Shown: positions 16,638-25,602, numbered from the stretch's first letter. The stretch is 64,000 nucleotides of DNA from Lactococcus garvieae subsp. garvieae (GCF_029024465.1 NZ_CP118950.1:930001-994000); one strand, 5' to 3'. Notes: a model not told the origin generated them from the sequence alone. Made by a program: numbers and translations.

Positions 16638-18281
16638 ATGATGAAAAAATATCTTATCGTTGGAGGAGTTGCCGGAGGAATGAGTGCAGCCACTCGATTA
16701 CGTCGTTTAAAAGAAGATGCGGAAATTATTGTTTTTGATAAAGGACCGTATGTTTCCTTTGCGAACTGTGGACTCCCTTACTACCTCTCAGGAGAAATCG
16801 AATCAAGAAATAAGCTTATCCTACAAACACCAGAAAGTTTGGCGGAGCGCTTTAATCTAGATGTTCGTCCTGATTCTGAAGTGGTTTCTATTGAGCCGGA
16901 TAAAAAAGAGGTCACAGTAGTATCCAATGGGACAAGCTACACGGAAGATTATGATGCCTTGATTTTGTCTCCTGGTGCAAGTCCTTTTATTCCGCCAATA
17001 AAAGGTCTAGCGGAAGCGGATAATGTCTTCAGCTTACGTAACATTCCAGATTTAGATAAAATCACAAACTATATGGAAATGGAGCACCGCAAGCAAGCTT
17101 TGATTATTGGTGCGGGTTTTATCGGTTTAGAGATGGCTGAAAATTTACGAAAACTAGGTTTAGAGGTGACAGTCGTCGAAAAAGCCGATCATGTTTTACC
17201 CACTCTAGATCAAGAAATGGCCATTCATATAGAAGAAGAGTTGGCACATAACGGCCTGAAAGTACTCACGGGCGTGTCTGTTGTGGAGTTCCAAGACCAA
17301 GGAAAAACGGTTATCTTGGAAAATGGTGAAAGTCTCAGTACGGATGTGGTTATCCTTTCTGTGGGGATTCAAGTGGAGTCAAAACTTGCTGCTGATGCGG
17401 GGATTAAGCTTGGGATGAGGGGTGCAATTCTTGTCGATGAGCATTATCAAACCTCACTGCCTGATATTTATGCTGTAGGAGATGCTATTCTTGTTAAAAA
17501 TCAGATTACGGGCAATGATGCGCTTATCTCCTTAGCAAGCCCAGCCAATCGGCAAGGACGTCAAGTTGCGGATATCCTAGCAGGCTTACCTGTTACAAAT
17601 AAAGGGAGCATCGGAACAGCTATCGTTCGCACTTTCAGTTTGACAGCTGCCTCTACTGGACTTTCAGAAAAGCAAGCGCAAGATTCGAACTTAACCTATA
17701 AGGCTGTACATATCACAGCCAATGATCATGCAGGATATTATCCTGGTGCAAGCTCTATTCTTCTCAAACTGATCTTCAATCCAGAAAGTGGTCAGATCTA
17801 TGGAGCGTCAGCAGTTGGGCAAAAAGGTGTAGATAAGCGTATTGATGTTCTGGCAACAGCAATCAAAGCTGGGATGACGGTTTATGATTTACCAGAACTT
17901 GAGTTGAGCTATGCTCCTCCGTTTGGCTCCGCTAAGGATCCCGTGAACATGATTGGTTATGCGGCTATGAATATCGCCATGGGCTTGTCAGACAACATTC
18001 AATGGCATCAGCTTGAAGCAGAACTCGCACAAGGGAAAGTACTCTTAGATGTGCGCCAAGAAAATGAAGTAGCGCGTGGCGGTTTTAAAGATGCGTTAAA
18101 TATTCCATTAAACGATTTACGCCAAAACCTGGACAAGTTAGATAAAAATAAGGCATACATTGTCAGCTGTCAGTCAGGGCTTCGCTCTTATACAGCTGAA
18201 CGTATCTTGAAACAAGAAGGCTTTAAAGTAGAAAATCTTGATGGAGCTTATGGCTTGTACAGTAAGGTGAAGGGCATTTAA
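16638..18281 (+). CDS. CoA-disulfide/NAD(P)H polysulfide reductase with C-terminal rhodanese domain
   Basis: A 547-residue FAD enzyme. The N-terminus carries the FAD-binding GGVAGGMSAATRLRRL, the redox-active Cys44 in SFANCGLPYY (Cys43 if counted from the second Met, as in the S. aureus enzyme), an NAD(P) fold with IIGAGFIGLEMAENL and a second FAD motif YAVGDAI. From about residue 455 there is a rhodanese domain with Cys511 in SCQSGLRSY. Such CoADR-rhodanese fusions reduce CoA persulfide or polysulfide. Nine bases separate it from the rhodanese gene; a terminator follows. Confidence 0.92.
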   Translation: MMKKYLIVGGVAGGMSAATRLRRLKEDAEIIVFDKGPYVSFANCGLPYYLSGEIESRNKLILQTPESLAERFNLDVRPDSEVVSIEPDKKEVTVVSNGTSYTEDYDALILSPGASPFIPPIKGLAEADNVFSLRNIPDLDKITNYMEMEHRKQALIIGAGFIGLEMAENLRKLGLEVTVVEKADHVLPTLDQEMAIHIEEELAHNGLKVLTGVSVVEFQDQGKTVILENGESLSTDVVILSVGIQVESKLAADAGIKLGMRGAILVDEHYQTSLPDIYAVGDAILVKNQITGNDALISLASPANRQGRQVADILAGLPVTNKGSIGTAIVRTFSLTAASTGLSEKQAQDSNLTYKAVHITANDHAGYYPGASSILLKLIFNPESGQIYGASAVGQKGVDKRIDVLATAIKAGMTVYDLPELELSYAPPFGSAKDPVNMIGYAAMNIAMGLSDNIQWHQLEAELAQGKVLLDVRQENEVARGGFKDALNIPLNDLRQNLDKLDKNKAYIVSCQSGLRSYTAERILKQEGFKVENLDGAYGLYSKVKGI

Positions 18282-18294
18282 TTAAAACTGAACG

Positions 18295-18323
18295 AAAGGA
18301 TTATTTTAGGATAGTCCTTTTTT
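18295..18323 (+). terminator. Terminator of the persulfide operon
   Basis: Stem AAAGGATTAT/ATAGTCCTTT (18295-18304, 18311-18320) followed by TTT. Confidence 0.8.
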
Positions 18324-18359
18324 CTAGCTGAAATTTTAAATGAATTTGTAGGCTGCTTA

Positions 18360-18368
18360 TGGTATAAT
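18360..18368 (+). promoter_or_regulatory. Extended -10 promoter of the ArsD-like gene
   Basis: TGGTATAAT (18360-18368) without a convincing -35. Confidence 0.55.
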
Positions 18369-18400
18369 ATTAAAAAATATTTGTTAGATTTGGGGAAGTC

Positions 18401-18736
18401 ATGAGACTTGAACTATATGAAGAAAAACCAGAAGCAGCGAGTGCAGCCCTTGCTCAGGTTTTTGAGGCTTTTAGTAAAGAAACGGAAGAGGCCGAGTTAC
18501 AAACCGTACGCTATAATTTAGTTGAACATGCGGATGTCTTTGCGCAACATCCTATTGTCAACCAAGCAATGCAAAAAATGGAGGCGCCCTTACCCTTGAT
18601 GTTGGTAGACGGTGAAATCATGACGCTTGGCGCTTACCCTGATATGGAAGATTTGACGGAAATTACGGGTCTAAGTTTTCAAGATATTCGAACACGAGAA
18701 TGTCAGTGTGACAATTGTAACTGCAGAAAGGGATAA
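18401..18736 (+). CDS. ArsD-like protein with C-terminal Cys cluster
   Basis: A 111-residue protein whose core follows ArsD metallochaperones: MRLELYEE at the start, VRYNLVEHADVFAQHPIVNQ in the middle and LPLMLVDGEIMTLGAYP toward the end. The As(III)-binding N-terminal cysteines of ArsD (a CC-x4-C motif) are missing; residues 8-20 contain no Cys. Instead four Cys sit at the extreme C-terminus, C101, C103, C106 and C108 (CQCDNCNC). No arsA, arsB or arsR is nearby. It ends one base before the dCMP deaminase start. It may bind another soft metal or a thiol partner; function unknown. Confidence 0.7.
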   Translation: MRLELYEEKPEAASAALAQVFEAFSKETEEAELQTVRYNLVEHADVFAQHPIVNQAMQKMEAPLPLMLVDGEIMTLGAYPDMEDLTEITGLSFQDIRTRECQCDNCNCRKG

Positions 18737-18737
18737 A

Positions 18738-19178
18738 ATGATCGAAAATTTTCAACGGCCAAGTAAGGAAGAATATTTTAAAGAAATTGTCGAAGTTGTG
18801 GCTAAGCGCTCTACTTGTACGCACGCTCAAGTTGGGGCTCTCCTCGTGACTGCGGATGGGCAAATCCTTTCGACAGGATATAATGGCTCCGTAGCTCTTA
18901 TGCCGCATTGTACAGATGTAGGATGTTTGGAAGATAAAGACGGACATTGCATTGCGACTGTTCACGCGGAACAAAATGCAATTGCACAAGCAGCAAAGCA
19001 TGGCGTTTCACCTGAAGGCGCAATTCTTTACACTACGTTGTTCCCTTGCATTGCTTGCCTGAAACTTGTCTTGGCATCAGGCGTAAAACATATCAAATAT
19101 ATCAATGAATACCATGCTAAAAACCCTTATGAGGAAGAACTGATTGAAACTTTGGGTATTCAAGTGGAAAAAATATAA
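18738..19178 (+). CDS. dCMP deaminase / ComEB-like
   Basis: A 146-residue zinc deaminase. Zinc and catalytic residues are H76-A-E78 (VHAEQNAI) and C104-x2-C107 (PCIACL). It converts dCMP to dUMP for dTTP synthesis and is the ComEB-type enzyme of Gram-positives. The frame is open from 18708, but ATG 18738 follows AAAGGG and lies just after the upstream stop, implying translational coupling with the ArsD-like gene. Confidence 0.9.
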   Translation: MIENFQRPSKEEYFKEIVEVVAKRSTCTHAQVGALLVTADGQILSTGYNGSVALMPHCTDVGCLEDKDGHCIATVHAEQNAIAQAAKHGVSPEGAILYTTLFPCIACLKLVLASGVKHIKYINEYHAKNPYEEELIETLGIQVEKI

Positions 19179-19205
19179 AAAGCCAGAAAACTTACTGGTT
19201 TTTTA
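19178..19205 (+). terminator. Terminator after dCMP deaminase
   Basis: AAAAAGCCAG (19177-19186) pairs with CTGGTTTTT (19195-19203). Confidence 0.75.
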
Positions 19206-19278
19206 TTTTAACGCAAAAAACGCTTCCCTAAGTTTATCTGTAAAATTTATTCTTACTTGAGCTTTTTATGTCTGTTTT

Positions 19279-19287
19279 TGCTAAAAT
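19279..19287 (+). promoter_or_regulatory. Extended -10 of a leaderless gene
   Basis: TGCTAAAAT (19279-19287) ends six bases before ATG 19294; no SD is present, so the message should begin at the start codon. Confidence 0.6.
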
Positions 19288-19293
19288 AAATGA

Positions 19294-20055
19294 ATGGGAA
19301 TAAAATACAGTCAAACACATAAAGTCGCTTTTTATGAGAGCGACACACGAGGCAAGATGAAAATATCAGATATTCTTGCCGTAGCACTTCAAATTTCGGG
19401 AGAGCAGTCTTATACGTTAGACCGTAGCGACACATGGATTTGTGATAACTTCAATCTATTTTGGGCTGTTATCGAGCATGAAGTTCAGATTCATCGCTTA
19501 CCCGATTTTAATGATCAGATTACAATCGAAACAGAAGCCACGTCTTACAATAAATTCTTTTGTTATCGTGACTTTATTTTCAAAAATACAGCTGGCGAAA
19601 TCTTAGTAAAAATAAGCTCGACTTGGGTTTTGATGAACAAAGATACACGTAAGGTAGAACGTGTCATTGATGAAATTGTGGCGCCCTATGAGGCACCAAA
19701 AGTCAGCAAAATTGTTCGTCCTCACAAGTATCTTACCTTGTCCGAGCACGCACAATGTAACCTGGCCTTTCCGATTCGTTTCTCTGATCTCGATATGAAT
19801 GGACATGTGAACAATGCCAAATATTTCGACTGGGCTGTTGATCAGTTGGACTACGATTTCCGTATGACATATGAACCGAAAAAAATATATATTCGCTATA
19901 ATCACGAACTCCTTTATGGCAATCATGAATTTATTCATCCTGTTTTTGAATTCCAAGGAGATACCACTTGCCATATCATTAGGAAAGATGGCGTAGATAA
20001 TGCTAATATTGAAATTGAGTGGTCAAAAATAAGCGAGGAGAATGAACAAAAATGA
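19294..20055 (+). CDS. Acyl-ACP thioesterase family protein
   Basis: A 253-residue double hot-dog protein. The second half carries the active-site region [16 protein letters not shown] (about residues 165-180) typical of acyl-ACP thioesterases (FatA/FatB family) in lactic acid bacteria. It releases fatty acids from ACP in the cytoplasm. It overlaps the next gene by four bases (ATGA), and the three genes to 21468 form one unit under a leaderless promoter. Confidence 0.88.
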   Translation: MGIKYSQTHKVAFYESDTRGKMKISDILAVALQISGEQSYTLDRSDTWICDNFNLFWAVIEHEVQIHRLPDFNDQITIETEATSYNKFFCYRDFIFKNTAGEILVKISSTWVLMNKDTRKVERVIDEIVAPYEAPKVSKIVRPHKYLTLSEHAQCNLAFPIRFSDLDMNGHVNNAKYFDWAVDQLDYDFRMTYEPKKIYIRYNHELLYGNHEFIHPVFEFQGDTTCHIIRKDGVDNANIEIEWSKISEENEQK

Positions 20056-20831
20056 GAAAAGCTTACAAAAAGTATAAAGGGTATCTGATTGATTTAGACG
20101 GCACGATTTATATGGGCAATCATCGTATTCCTGCAGGGGAAGACTTTGTTCATCGTTTGCAAGAAGCGAAGGTCCCTTATCTGTTTTTAACAAATAATAC
20201 GACAAAAACACCGCGTGTGGTCCAAAAACGTTTGGCTACACAGTTTAATATTGATACACCTTTAGAAACCATCTATACAGCAAGTGCAGCTACCGTCGAT
20301 TATATGGATGATTTGGGCTTGGAGAAGACCGTTTATATTATTGGTGAAGATGGCTTAAAAGAAGCAATCTACGAAGCAGGCTATAAAAAGGACCGAGAAA
20401 ATCCAGCTTATGTTGTCGTTGCTTTGGATTCTGACCTTACGTACGAAATGCTTGCTTTGGCGACTCTTGCTATTCATAAAGGTGCAAAATTCATCGGCAC
20501 AAATCCTGATTTAAACCTTCCAAGCGAACGTGGCCTTTTGCCAGGGGCGGGCTCTTTGGTTAAAATGATTGAAGCAGCCACACGTGTTAAACCTACCTTT
20601 ATTGGAAAACCTGAGGCGATTATTGCAGAAAAAGCAGTGGAAAAAATGGGTATTCCTAAAGAAGATCTATTAATGGTGGGTGATAACTATTTAACAGATA
20701 TTCGTACAGGAATTGATAATGGTATTGATAGTTTGCTTGTCACAACAGGTTTTACTAAAGCTGAAGAAGTTCCTGGACTTCCAATACCACCAACACATGT
20801 TGTTTCAAGTTTAGAACATTGGGAAGTTTGA
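20052..20831 (+). CDS. HAD-IIA phosphatase, NagD/YutF-like
   Basis: A 259-residue HAD hydrolase. Motif I is [11 protein letters not shown] (about 11-21), motif [11 protein letters not shown], the lysine GKPEAI near 190 and motif [12 protein letters not shown]. The C2A cap between motifs II and III places it with NagD/YutF-type sugar-phosphate or nucleotide phosphatases. Start ATG overlaps the thioesterase stop. Substrate unknown. Confidence 0.9.
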   Translation: MRKAYKKYKGYLIDLDGTIYMGNHRIPAGEDFVHRLQEAKVPYLFLTNNTTKTPRVVQKRLATQFNIDTPLETIYTASAATVDYMDDLGLEKTVYIIGEDGLKEAIYEAGYKKDRENPAYVVVALDSDLTYEMLALATLAIHKGAKFIGTNPDLNLPSERGLLPGAGSLVKMIEAATRVKPTFIGKPEAIIAEKAVEKMGIPKEDLLMVGDNYLTDIRTGIDNGIDSLLVTTGFTKAEEVPGLPIPPTHVVSSLEHWEV

Positions 20832-20832
20832 G

Positions 20833-21468
20833 ATGCGCGATCGCCTGATTTTTACGAGTCTTATTTTATGGGGGATTGCTGCAGCAGTAAGTTTAACCTT
20901 ACTTTTGGCTGTCCCGCTCTTTTATATAGATATACATTTGGAAAATTTGACCCAGATATCAGGACTTTCAGCAGAAACGTTAAGGCATAACTTTAATGTT
21001 CTGATGGCTTATCTGGTTAATCCATTTGAAGCTGTGTTACAGCTGCCTGACTTTCCTTCATCTCCCGGTGCTTTGCAGCATTTTAAAGATGTGAAGAAGC
21101 TCTTTATGCTTGCCTTAGGACTCACATTTATCTTGAGCCCCGCACTCCTCTTATTTTTGAAGGAACACTTAGCCATCCTCTATCACAATGGCTTGCGGTT
21201 TGTGATGGGGACTCCTTTGTTTATCGGCTTGGTTGCTGCCTTGATTGGATTTGATAACTTTTTTATCTATTTCCATGAAATATTTTTCCGAGACGATACC
21301 TGGCTTTTTAATCCCGATACAGATCCGATTATTAATGTCTTGACAGAGAATTATTTTATGTTCACTTTTATTCTATTTGTCGTCCTTTTTGAATTCATCT
21401 TTTTCCTCCTTTACTGGTCAGGAAATAAAAGACTGCAAAAGAAAATTTTCGGAAAAACCGAACAATAA
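20833..21468 (+). CDS. DUF1461/TIGR01906 integral membrane protein
   Basis: A 211-residue membrane protein with four or five hydrophobic segments, a long extracytoplasmic loop after the first helix (YIDIHLENLTQISGLSAETL) and the sequence FHEIFFRDDTWLFNPDTD before the last helix, which is characteristic of the TIGR01906 family. The start overlaps the preceding stop region (TGAGATG). It regularly follows thioesterase and HAD genes in streptococci and lactococci. Function unknown. Confidence 0.85.
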   Translation: MRDRLIFTSLILWGIAAAVSLTLLLAVPLFYIDIHLENLTQISGLSAETLRHNFNVLMAYLVNPFEAVLQLPDFPSSPGALQHFKDVKKLFMLALGLTFILSPALLLFLKEHLAILYHNGLRFVMGTPLFIGLVAALIGFDNFFIYFHEIFFRDDTWLFNPDTDPIINVLTENYFMFTFILFVVLFEFIFFLLYWSGNKRLQKKIFGKTEQ

Positions 21469-21473
21469 GATGT

Positions 21474-21500
21474 AAAACTGATATAAAATCAGTTTTTTTT
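21474..21500 (+). terminator. Terminator
   Basis: AAAACTGAT/ATCAGTTTT (21474-21482, 21488-21496) plus T-run. Confidence 0.85.
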
Positions 21501-21540
21501 CTTTTGTTTTTATCAATATGGGTTAAAATAAATAAGGAAG

Positions 21541-21600
21541 GTTTGGTTTGCAGAGATTTTTATCGCCAAACTAGCGAGGTTGTCCATAGTGGAGACTCGG
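21541..21600 (+). promoter_or_regulatory. Structured 5' leader of guaC
   Basis: The leader can fold into stem GTTTGG/CCAAAC (21541-21546, 21566-21571) and a second hairpin CGAG-TCCA/TGGA-CTCG (21575-21578 and 21583-21586 with 21590-21593 and 21596-21599) with a three-base loop. I do not recognise a known riboswitch family in it. It ends about 40 bases before the guaC start. Confidence 0.4.
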
Positions 21601-21640
21601 TCGGTATTCTGTAATAACAAATGAATAAAGAGGCATTCTT

Positions 21641-22630
21641 ATGAACACAATGGTTCCAGTTTTTGATTACGAAGATATCCAACTTATCCCGAATAAGTGT
21701 ATCATTAACAGTCGTAGTGAAGCAGACACGTCAGTTAAGTTAGGGGATCACACTTTCAAACTTCCCGTTGTTCCAGCAAATATGCAAACAATTATTGATG
21801 AAAATATTGCTGAAATGTTAGCTAAGCAAGGTTATTTCTATATCATGCATCGTTTTGAAGAAAGTACACGTAAAGACTTCATTGAAAAGATGCATGCTCA
21901 AGGTTTGATTGCATCAATTTCTGTAGGTGTTAAAGACAATGAACGTCAGTTTGTACGTGAGTTGGCAGAAACAGCGACTATCCCAGATTATATTACGATT
22001 GACATCGCGCATGGTCATGCCAATTCTGTTATTGAAATGGTTCAGCTCATCAAGCGTTTGATGCCCCAAGTTTTTGTTATTGCAGGGAACGTGGGAACAC
22101 CAGAAGCTGTCCGTGAGTTAGAAAATGCAGGTGCTGACGCAACGAAAGTCGGGATTGGTCCTGGTAAAGTTTGTATCACTAAGGTAAAAACAGGATTTGG
22201 TACAGGAGGGTGGCAACTTGCAGCTTTGCGCTGGTGTGCAAAAGCAGCAAGTAAACCAATTATCGCTGATGGTGGTATCCGTACCCATGGGGATATTGCT
22301 AAGTCAGTTCGTTTTGGTGCAACAATGGTAATGGTGGGCTCACTCTTTGCAGCTCACGAAGAGTCACCAGGTAAAACAATCGAACAAGATGGCAAACTTT
22401 ACAAAGAATATTTTGGCTCAGCGAGTGAATACCAAAAAGGTGAACACAAAAACGTTGAAGGAAAGAAAATTCTCTTGCCCCACAAAGGTGCATTGAAAGA
22501 TACACTTCAAGAAATGCAAGAAGATCTCCAAAGCTCTATTTCTTATGCCGGTGGACGTGATCTTAATGCACTTCGTAAAGTTGATTATGTTATCGTGAAA
22601 AATTCTATTTGGAACGGTGATTCATTATAG
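21641..22630 (+). CDS. guaC: GMP reductase
   Basis: A 329-residue (beta/alpha)8 enzyme reducing GMP to IMP with NADPH. The catalytic loop [17 protein letters not shown] (about residues 177-193) contains the active Cys and lacks the CBS insert of IMP dehydrogenase; the family start [19 protein letters not shown] is present. SD AGAGG precedes ATG 21641. A structured leader upstream suggests purine control. Confidence 0.95.
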   Translation: MNTMVPVFDYEDIQLIPNKCIINSRSEADTSVKLGDHTFKLPVVPANMQTIIDENIAEMLAKQGYFYIMHRFEESTRKDFIEKMHAQGLIASISVGVKDNERQFVRELAETATIPDYITIDIAHGHANSVIEMVQLIKRLMPQVFVIAGNVGTPEAVRELENAGADATKVGIGPGKVCITKVKTGFGTGGWQLAALRWCAKAASKPIIADGGIRTHGDIAKSVRFGATMVMVGSLFAAHEESPGKTIEQDGKLYKEYFGSASEYQKGEHKNVEGKKILLPHKGALKDTLQEMQEDLQSSISYAGGRDLNALRKVDYVIVKNSIWNGDSL

Positions 22631-22637
22631 AAGATAA

Positions 22638-22664
22638 AAAACTGTCTAGTGACAGTTTTTTTTT
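22638..22664 (+). terminator. Terminator after guaC
   Basis: AAAACTGTC/GACAGTTTT (22638-22646, 22651-22659) with TAGT loop and T-run. Confidence 0.9.
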
Positions 22665-22759
22665 ATATTATTTATAGTAGAAAGTTGATTATTTTTGAAT
22701 CCGAGCAGAAGATGATGTAGAATGTGAGTAAAGATAGAAAAAAGAAAGTAGGAAGAGAC

Positions 22760-23428
22760 ATGAAAGTACTTGTCGTTGGTGCCAACGGAAAAGTGGCTAA
22801 ACATTTAGCAAAAAATCTAAAAAATTATCCTAAACTTCAAGAAAAAGCTGTTATCCGTAAAGAAGAACAACAGGAATTTTTTAAGCCATTAGAGATTGAA
22901 ACCATTATCTTGGATATTGTCAATAATTCGATTGAAGAATTTGCCGCAGCAATGTCTGACGTTGATGCTGTTGTTTTTAGTGCTGGAGCAGGTGGTTCTG
23001 GGTTGGATAAAACAATTATGATTGACTTAGATGGAGCGGTTAAAATTATGACGGCAGCTGAAAAGGCAAATGTCAAACGCTTTGTTATGGTCAGCACTTT
23101 CCGAGTGGGAAGAGAAGAAATTACGCGTCAAATTCAAGAAGATTCTTCACTTAAGATTTACACCATTGCAAAGAACTATGCGGATGAATGGCTCAAAACA
23201 CGAACAGATTTGGATTGGACAATTATTCATCCTGGAATGCTTACAGACAAAGAAAGTACGGGCAAGGTGGCACTAGCAGGCCGTGTAGAAGCAGGAGAAA
23301 TTCCACGAGAAGATGTGGCTAAAGTTATACTGGAAACATTGGGAAATGACGCGACCATCGGCAAAGAATTTGAAGTTGTCAGTGGAGCTACTCTTATTGA
23401 TGAAGCCATCAAAAATTTAAAGGGTTAA
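22760..23428 (+). CDS. NAD(P)-binding oxidoreductase-like protein (atypical SDR)
   Basis: A 222-residue single Rossmann-fold protein. The dinucleotide motif is VVGANGKVAKHLAKNL (residues 5-20), with VVFSAGAGGSG and VMVSTFRVGR further on, as in YwnB/NmrA-like atypical SDRs. An in-frame start at 22724 exists, but ATG 22760 has SD AGGAAGAG and begins the Rossmann strand at the expected place. Substrate unknown. Confidence 0.85.
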   Translation: MKVLVVGANGKVAKHLAKNLKNYPKLQEKAVIRKEEQQEFFKPLEIETIILDIVNNSIEEFAAAMSDVDAVVFSAGAGGSGLDKTIMIDLDGAVKIMTAAEKANVKRFVMVSTFRVGREEITRQIQEDSSLKIYTIAKNYADEWLKTRTDLDWTIIHPGMLTDKESTGKVALAGRVEAGEIPREDVAKVILETLGNDATIGKEFEVVSGATLIDEAIKNLKG

Positions 23429-23430
23429 AA

Positions 23431-23470
23431 AAAGTGAACGTTGTGTCCTGACTCACACGTTCACTTTTTT
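23431..23470. terminator. Bidirectional terminator between convergent genes
   Basis: AAAGTGAACGTTGTG (23431-23445) pairs with CACACGTTCACTTT (23454-23467); A-run on one side and T-run on the other serve both strands. Confidence 0.85.
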
Positions 23471-24288
23471 ACATGAAAATCATATTGCTGCTGATAATAA
23501 CGGGCGATTTCTTGACTGCCAATTTGATGAAATATCTCTAAGGCTTGTAGCATCATTGTATTTCCAGTCTTTTCGTCTTTGAAACGATAGGTCCAGAAAC
23601 CTTTAGAGAGGTTAAGGAGATTGCGTAAAAACATCGATTGTACGAGTTCGAGTGATTCAACGCGATGGAGGATATGTGCACTGTATTCTTGATAGCCTTT
23701 GCTTGTTAAGAAGGCAATAGCACGACAACATGCACAAGCAAAAATTTCCAGATGTTTTACGGAGTTAAATATCTTGTGTTTTTTTTCTAGGAGAAATAAA
23801 TCAAGAATATATAAAATATCGCGTATATTTAATTTATTCATTGTAAAGTAAAATACATAAAGCTCAGTCTGGCCCCAAACTTTAATATCATAGAGGTAAT
23901 CTGTGATTGTATCGATATTTTCTGAACTTAGTTCAGTATATGAAGCTTTTGCTGCTAAGGAGATATAAGGATAACCTGCTTCAAGAGCGATTTTATAGAG
24001 ATTGATCAGCGTTTTTTTATCTTGTTTAAGAAAGGCTGTCTCGATTTCCTTTAAAAGGGCTTCTGATTCAATGGGGGCATAGTCGTTTAAAAGATATTCG
24101 TATTCTTCGAGCCCAATCCCCATCAGCTGTAAAGCTTGTACGACTTTTTCAAAATTCATCATGGTTTCTGCGCGTTCAAAACGAGAAAGGGTGGCTTTTG
24201 AAATTCCTATAGAAGAAAAGTCCGATAAGGGGATATGTTTTTGCTCCCGTATCTGCCGAAAAACATATCCAAATTTTTTATATACCAT
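23461..24288 (-). CDS. Rgg/MutR-family transcriptional regulator
   Basis: A 275-residue regulator with an N-terminal HTH (about 1-60, GYVFRQIREQKHIPLSDF and ISKATLSRFERAE) and a long helical repeat region like the peptide-binding Rgg C-terminal domain. ATG 24288 has SD GGAG seven bases away; the upstream in-frame ATG 24303 has none. Rgg proteins often respond to short secreted peptides, but I found no SHP-like hydrophobic peptide ORF in the adjacent intergenic region. It faces away from a GGDEF gene. Confidence 0.85.
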   Translation of the reverse strand: MVYKKFGYVFRQIREQKHIPLSDFSSIGISKATLSRFERAETMMNFEKVVQALQLMGIGLEEYEYLLNDYAPIESEALLKEIETAFLKQDKKTLINLYKIALEAGYPYISLAAKASYTELSSENIDTITDYLYDIKVWGQTELYVFYFTMNKLNIRDILYILDLFLLEKKHKIFNSVKHLEIFACACCRAIAFLTSKGYQEYSAHILHRVESLELVQSMFLRNLLNLSKGFWTYRFKDEKTGNTMMLQALEIFHQIGSQEIARYYQQQYDFHVKK

Positions 24289-24462
24289 AAAATCTCCAGT
24301 CATTCTTAGTGGTAGTTATAGTTATACTATCAGAAAATGCAACAAAAAATTAAACTGTTATCAAATACGTTACGATAAAGAATATTGTTTCATTTATGCA
24401 ACGATATGAAAAGATAAAGTTATTTATTATATTATAATATAATATATTGTAAGGAGTAGGAG

Positions 24463-24486
24463 AAGAAAAGTCACTTTTCTTTTTCA
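24463..24486 (+). terminator. Small hairpin with T-run just ahead of the GGDEF gene
   Basis: AGAAAAG-TCA-CTTTTCT followed by TTTT lies between the AT-rich promoter region and the GGDEF gene SD; it could act as a weak attenuator. Confidence 0.35.
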
Positions 24487-24504
24487 TCAAAAGGAGAGGT
24501 GAAG

Positions 24505-25602
24505 ATGATGGATCTTATCAAAGAAATACTAGGGCCTTATTTTTTTGCAAAATTATTTTTGATTCCGGCCATCTTAGGGGGAATATTTCTCACCAAAAAC
24601 ATCATCCATCGCAGTAAATATGCTGAAAATCCTTACTCTGCCTTTTGGCTCTATTCGAGTAACTTCACATTATGGATTTTATTTTTAAAATTATTATTTA
24701 TTGAAATAGTTCAAAGTGGAGCTTATGGTTACTTACTGAGCGATATTTCGCTCATCTTTATTGCCATTGCAGTCGATTATTGTATTGTTACATATTATGA
24801 AAAAATAGAATATGCAATGCTCCCACTGTTTACGATTTTCTATCTGGTTTATATTTACAGTTATGGTTTTCACTGGAAGTCGATTTTATTGGTTACCTTA
24901 TCTCTGGGTCTTTTTTTGCTGACGCTCTATTTTATTGCCAAAAATCAAAGGGCTGTGATGCAAAGTTACGGTAAAATGATGCTGATAGGCTTAAGTCTTT
25001 CTGTTTCTGTCCAGCTCTTATTCCTTTCAGAATTTGCTTTTAGCTGGGTACACGCGGTAGAAATTTTCGGGAAAACATTCATACTCCTTGTGATTGCCAA
25101 GTTTATTTTATTGGACATTTCTTCTATTGTAGGAGAGTATGCAAAGTACAAGCGATATACTTATATTGATGCACTGACCAATGTATATAATAGGAGAAAA
25201 TTTGAAGAAATGATGGACGAAATTCTTGCCAGTGATCAGATTTCCAAATTTTCATTAGTCTTTTTTGATATTGATAATTTTAAACATATTAACGATCATT
25301 ATGGGCACAGCTCCGGTGATTATGTGCTAAAGGAAATTTGTGTGCTCATCAAAAAGTATTTGAGAGAGACAGGAGAAAACGGGCAACTTTTCCGCTATGG
25401 TGGCGATGAATTCTTTCTTCTTTTTCGCAATCGCAAAGGAGAAGTCGTGCGTGATATTATGGAGCAGGTAGCCAAGGAAATCTCCGAATATGTCTTTCAC
25501 ACCAGTTCTAACGCTATTAAAACATCGATTTCTGTCGGAGCGGTTGAAATTACGGATAAAGTAACACGAGACCAAGCCATCTATCGTGTAGATAAACATT
25601 AG
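24505..25602 (+). CDS. Membrane-bound GGDEF protein, C-terminally truncated
   Basis: About 365 residues: six or so membrane helices (1-200), then a GGDEF domain with DALTNVYNRRKFEEMM, VFFDIDNFKHINDHYGHSSGD and the active loop RYGGDEFFLLF. Diguanylate cyclases make c-di-GMP. The protein stops at YRVDKH, where the family continues with the final helix and strand (usually about 15 more residues, LYxAKxxGKN). No continuation is found in any frame after the stop. SD AAGGAG supports ATG 24505 over GTG 24499. Activity is doubtful without the last elements, though not excluded. Confidence 0.75.
   Translation: MMDLIKEILGPYFFAKLFLIPAILGGIFLTKNIIHRSKYAENPYSAFWLYSSNFTLWILFLKLLFIEIVQSGAYGYLLSDISLIFIAIAVDYCIVTYYEKIEYAMLPLFTIFYLVYIYSYGFHWKSILLVTLSLGLFLLTLYFIAKNQRAVMQSYGKMMLIGLSLSVSVQLLFLSEFAFSWVHAVEIFGKTFILLVIAKFILLDISSIVGEYAKYKRYTYIDALTNVYNRRKFEEMMDEILASDQISKFSLVFFDIDNFKHINDHYGHSSGDYVLKEICVLIKKYLRETGENGQLFRYGGDEFFLLFRNRKGEVVRDIMEQVAKEISEYVFHTSSNAIKTSISVGAVEITDKVTRDQAIYRVDKH

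Noticed and set aside
24420-24460. AT-rich TATAAT repeats resembling a PerR box ahead of the GGDEF gene
   Set aside because: Simple TA repetition explains the match; the spacing of a real box is not kept.
24304-24498. Search for an SHP-type pheromone peptide beside the Rgg regulator
   Set aside because: Only a 13-codon ORF without hydrophobic core was found (MQQKIKLLSNTLR), which does not fit SHP peptides.
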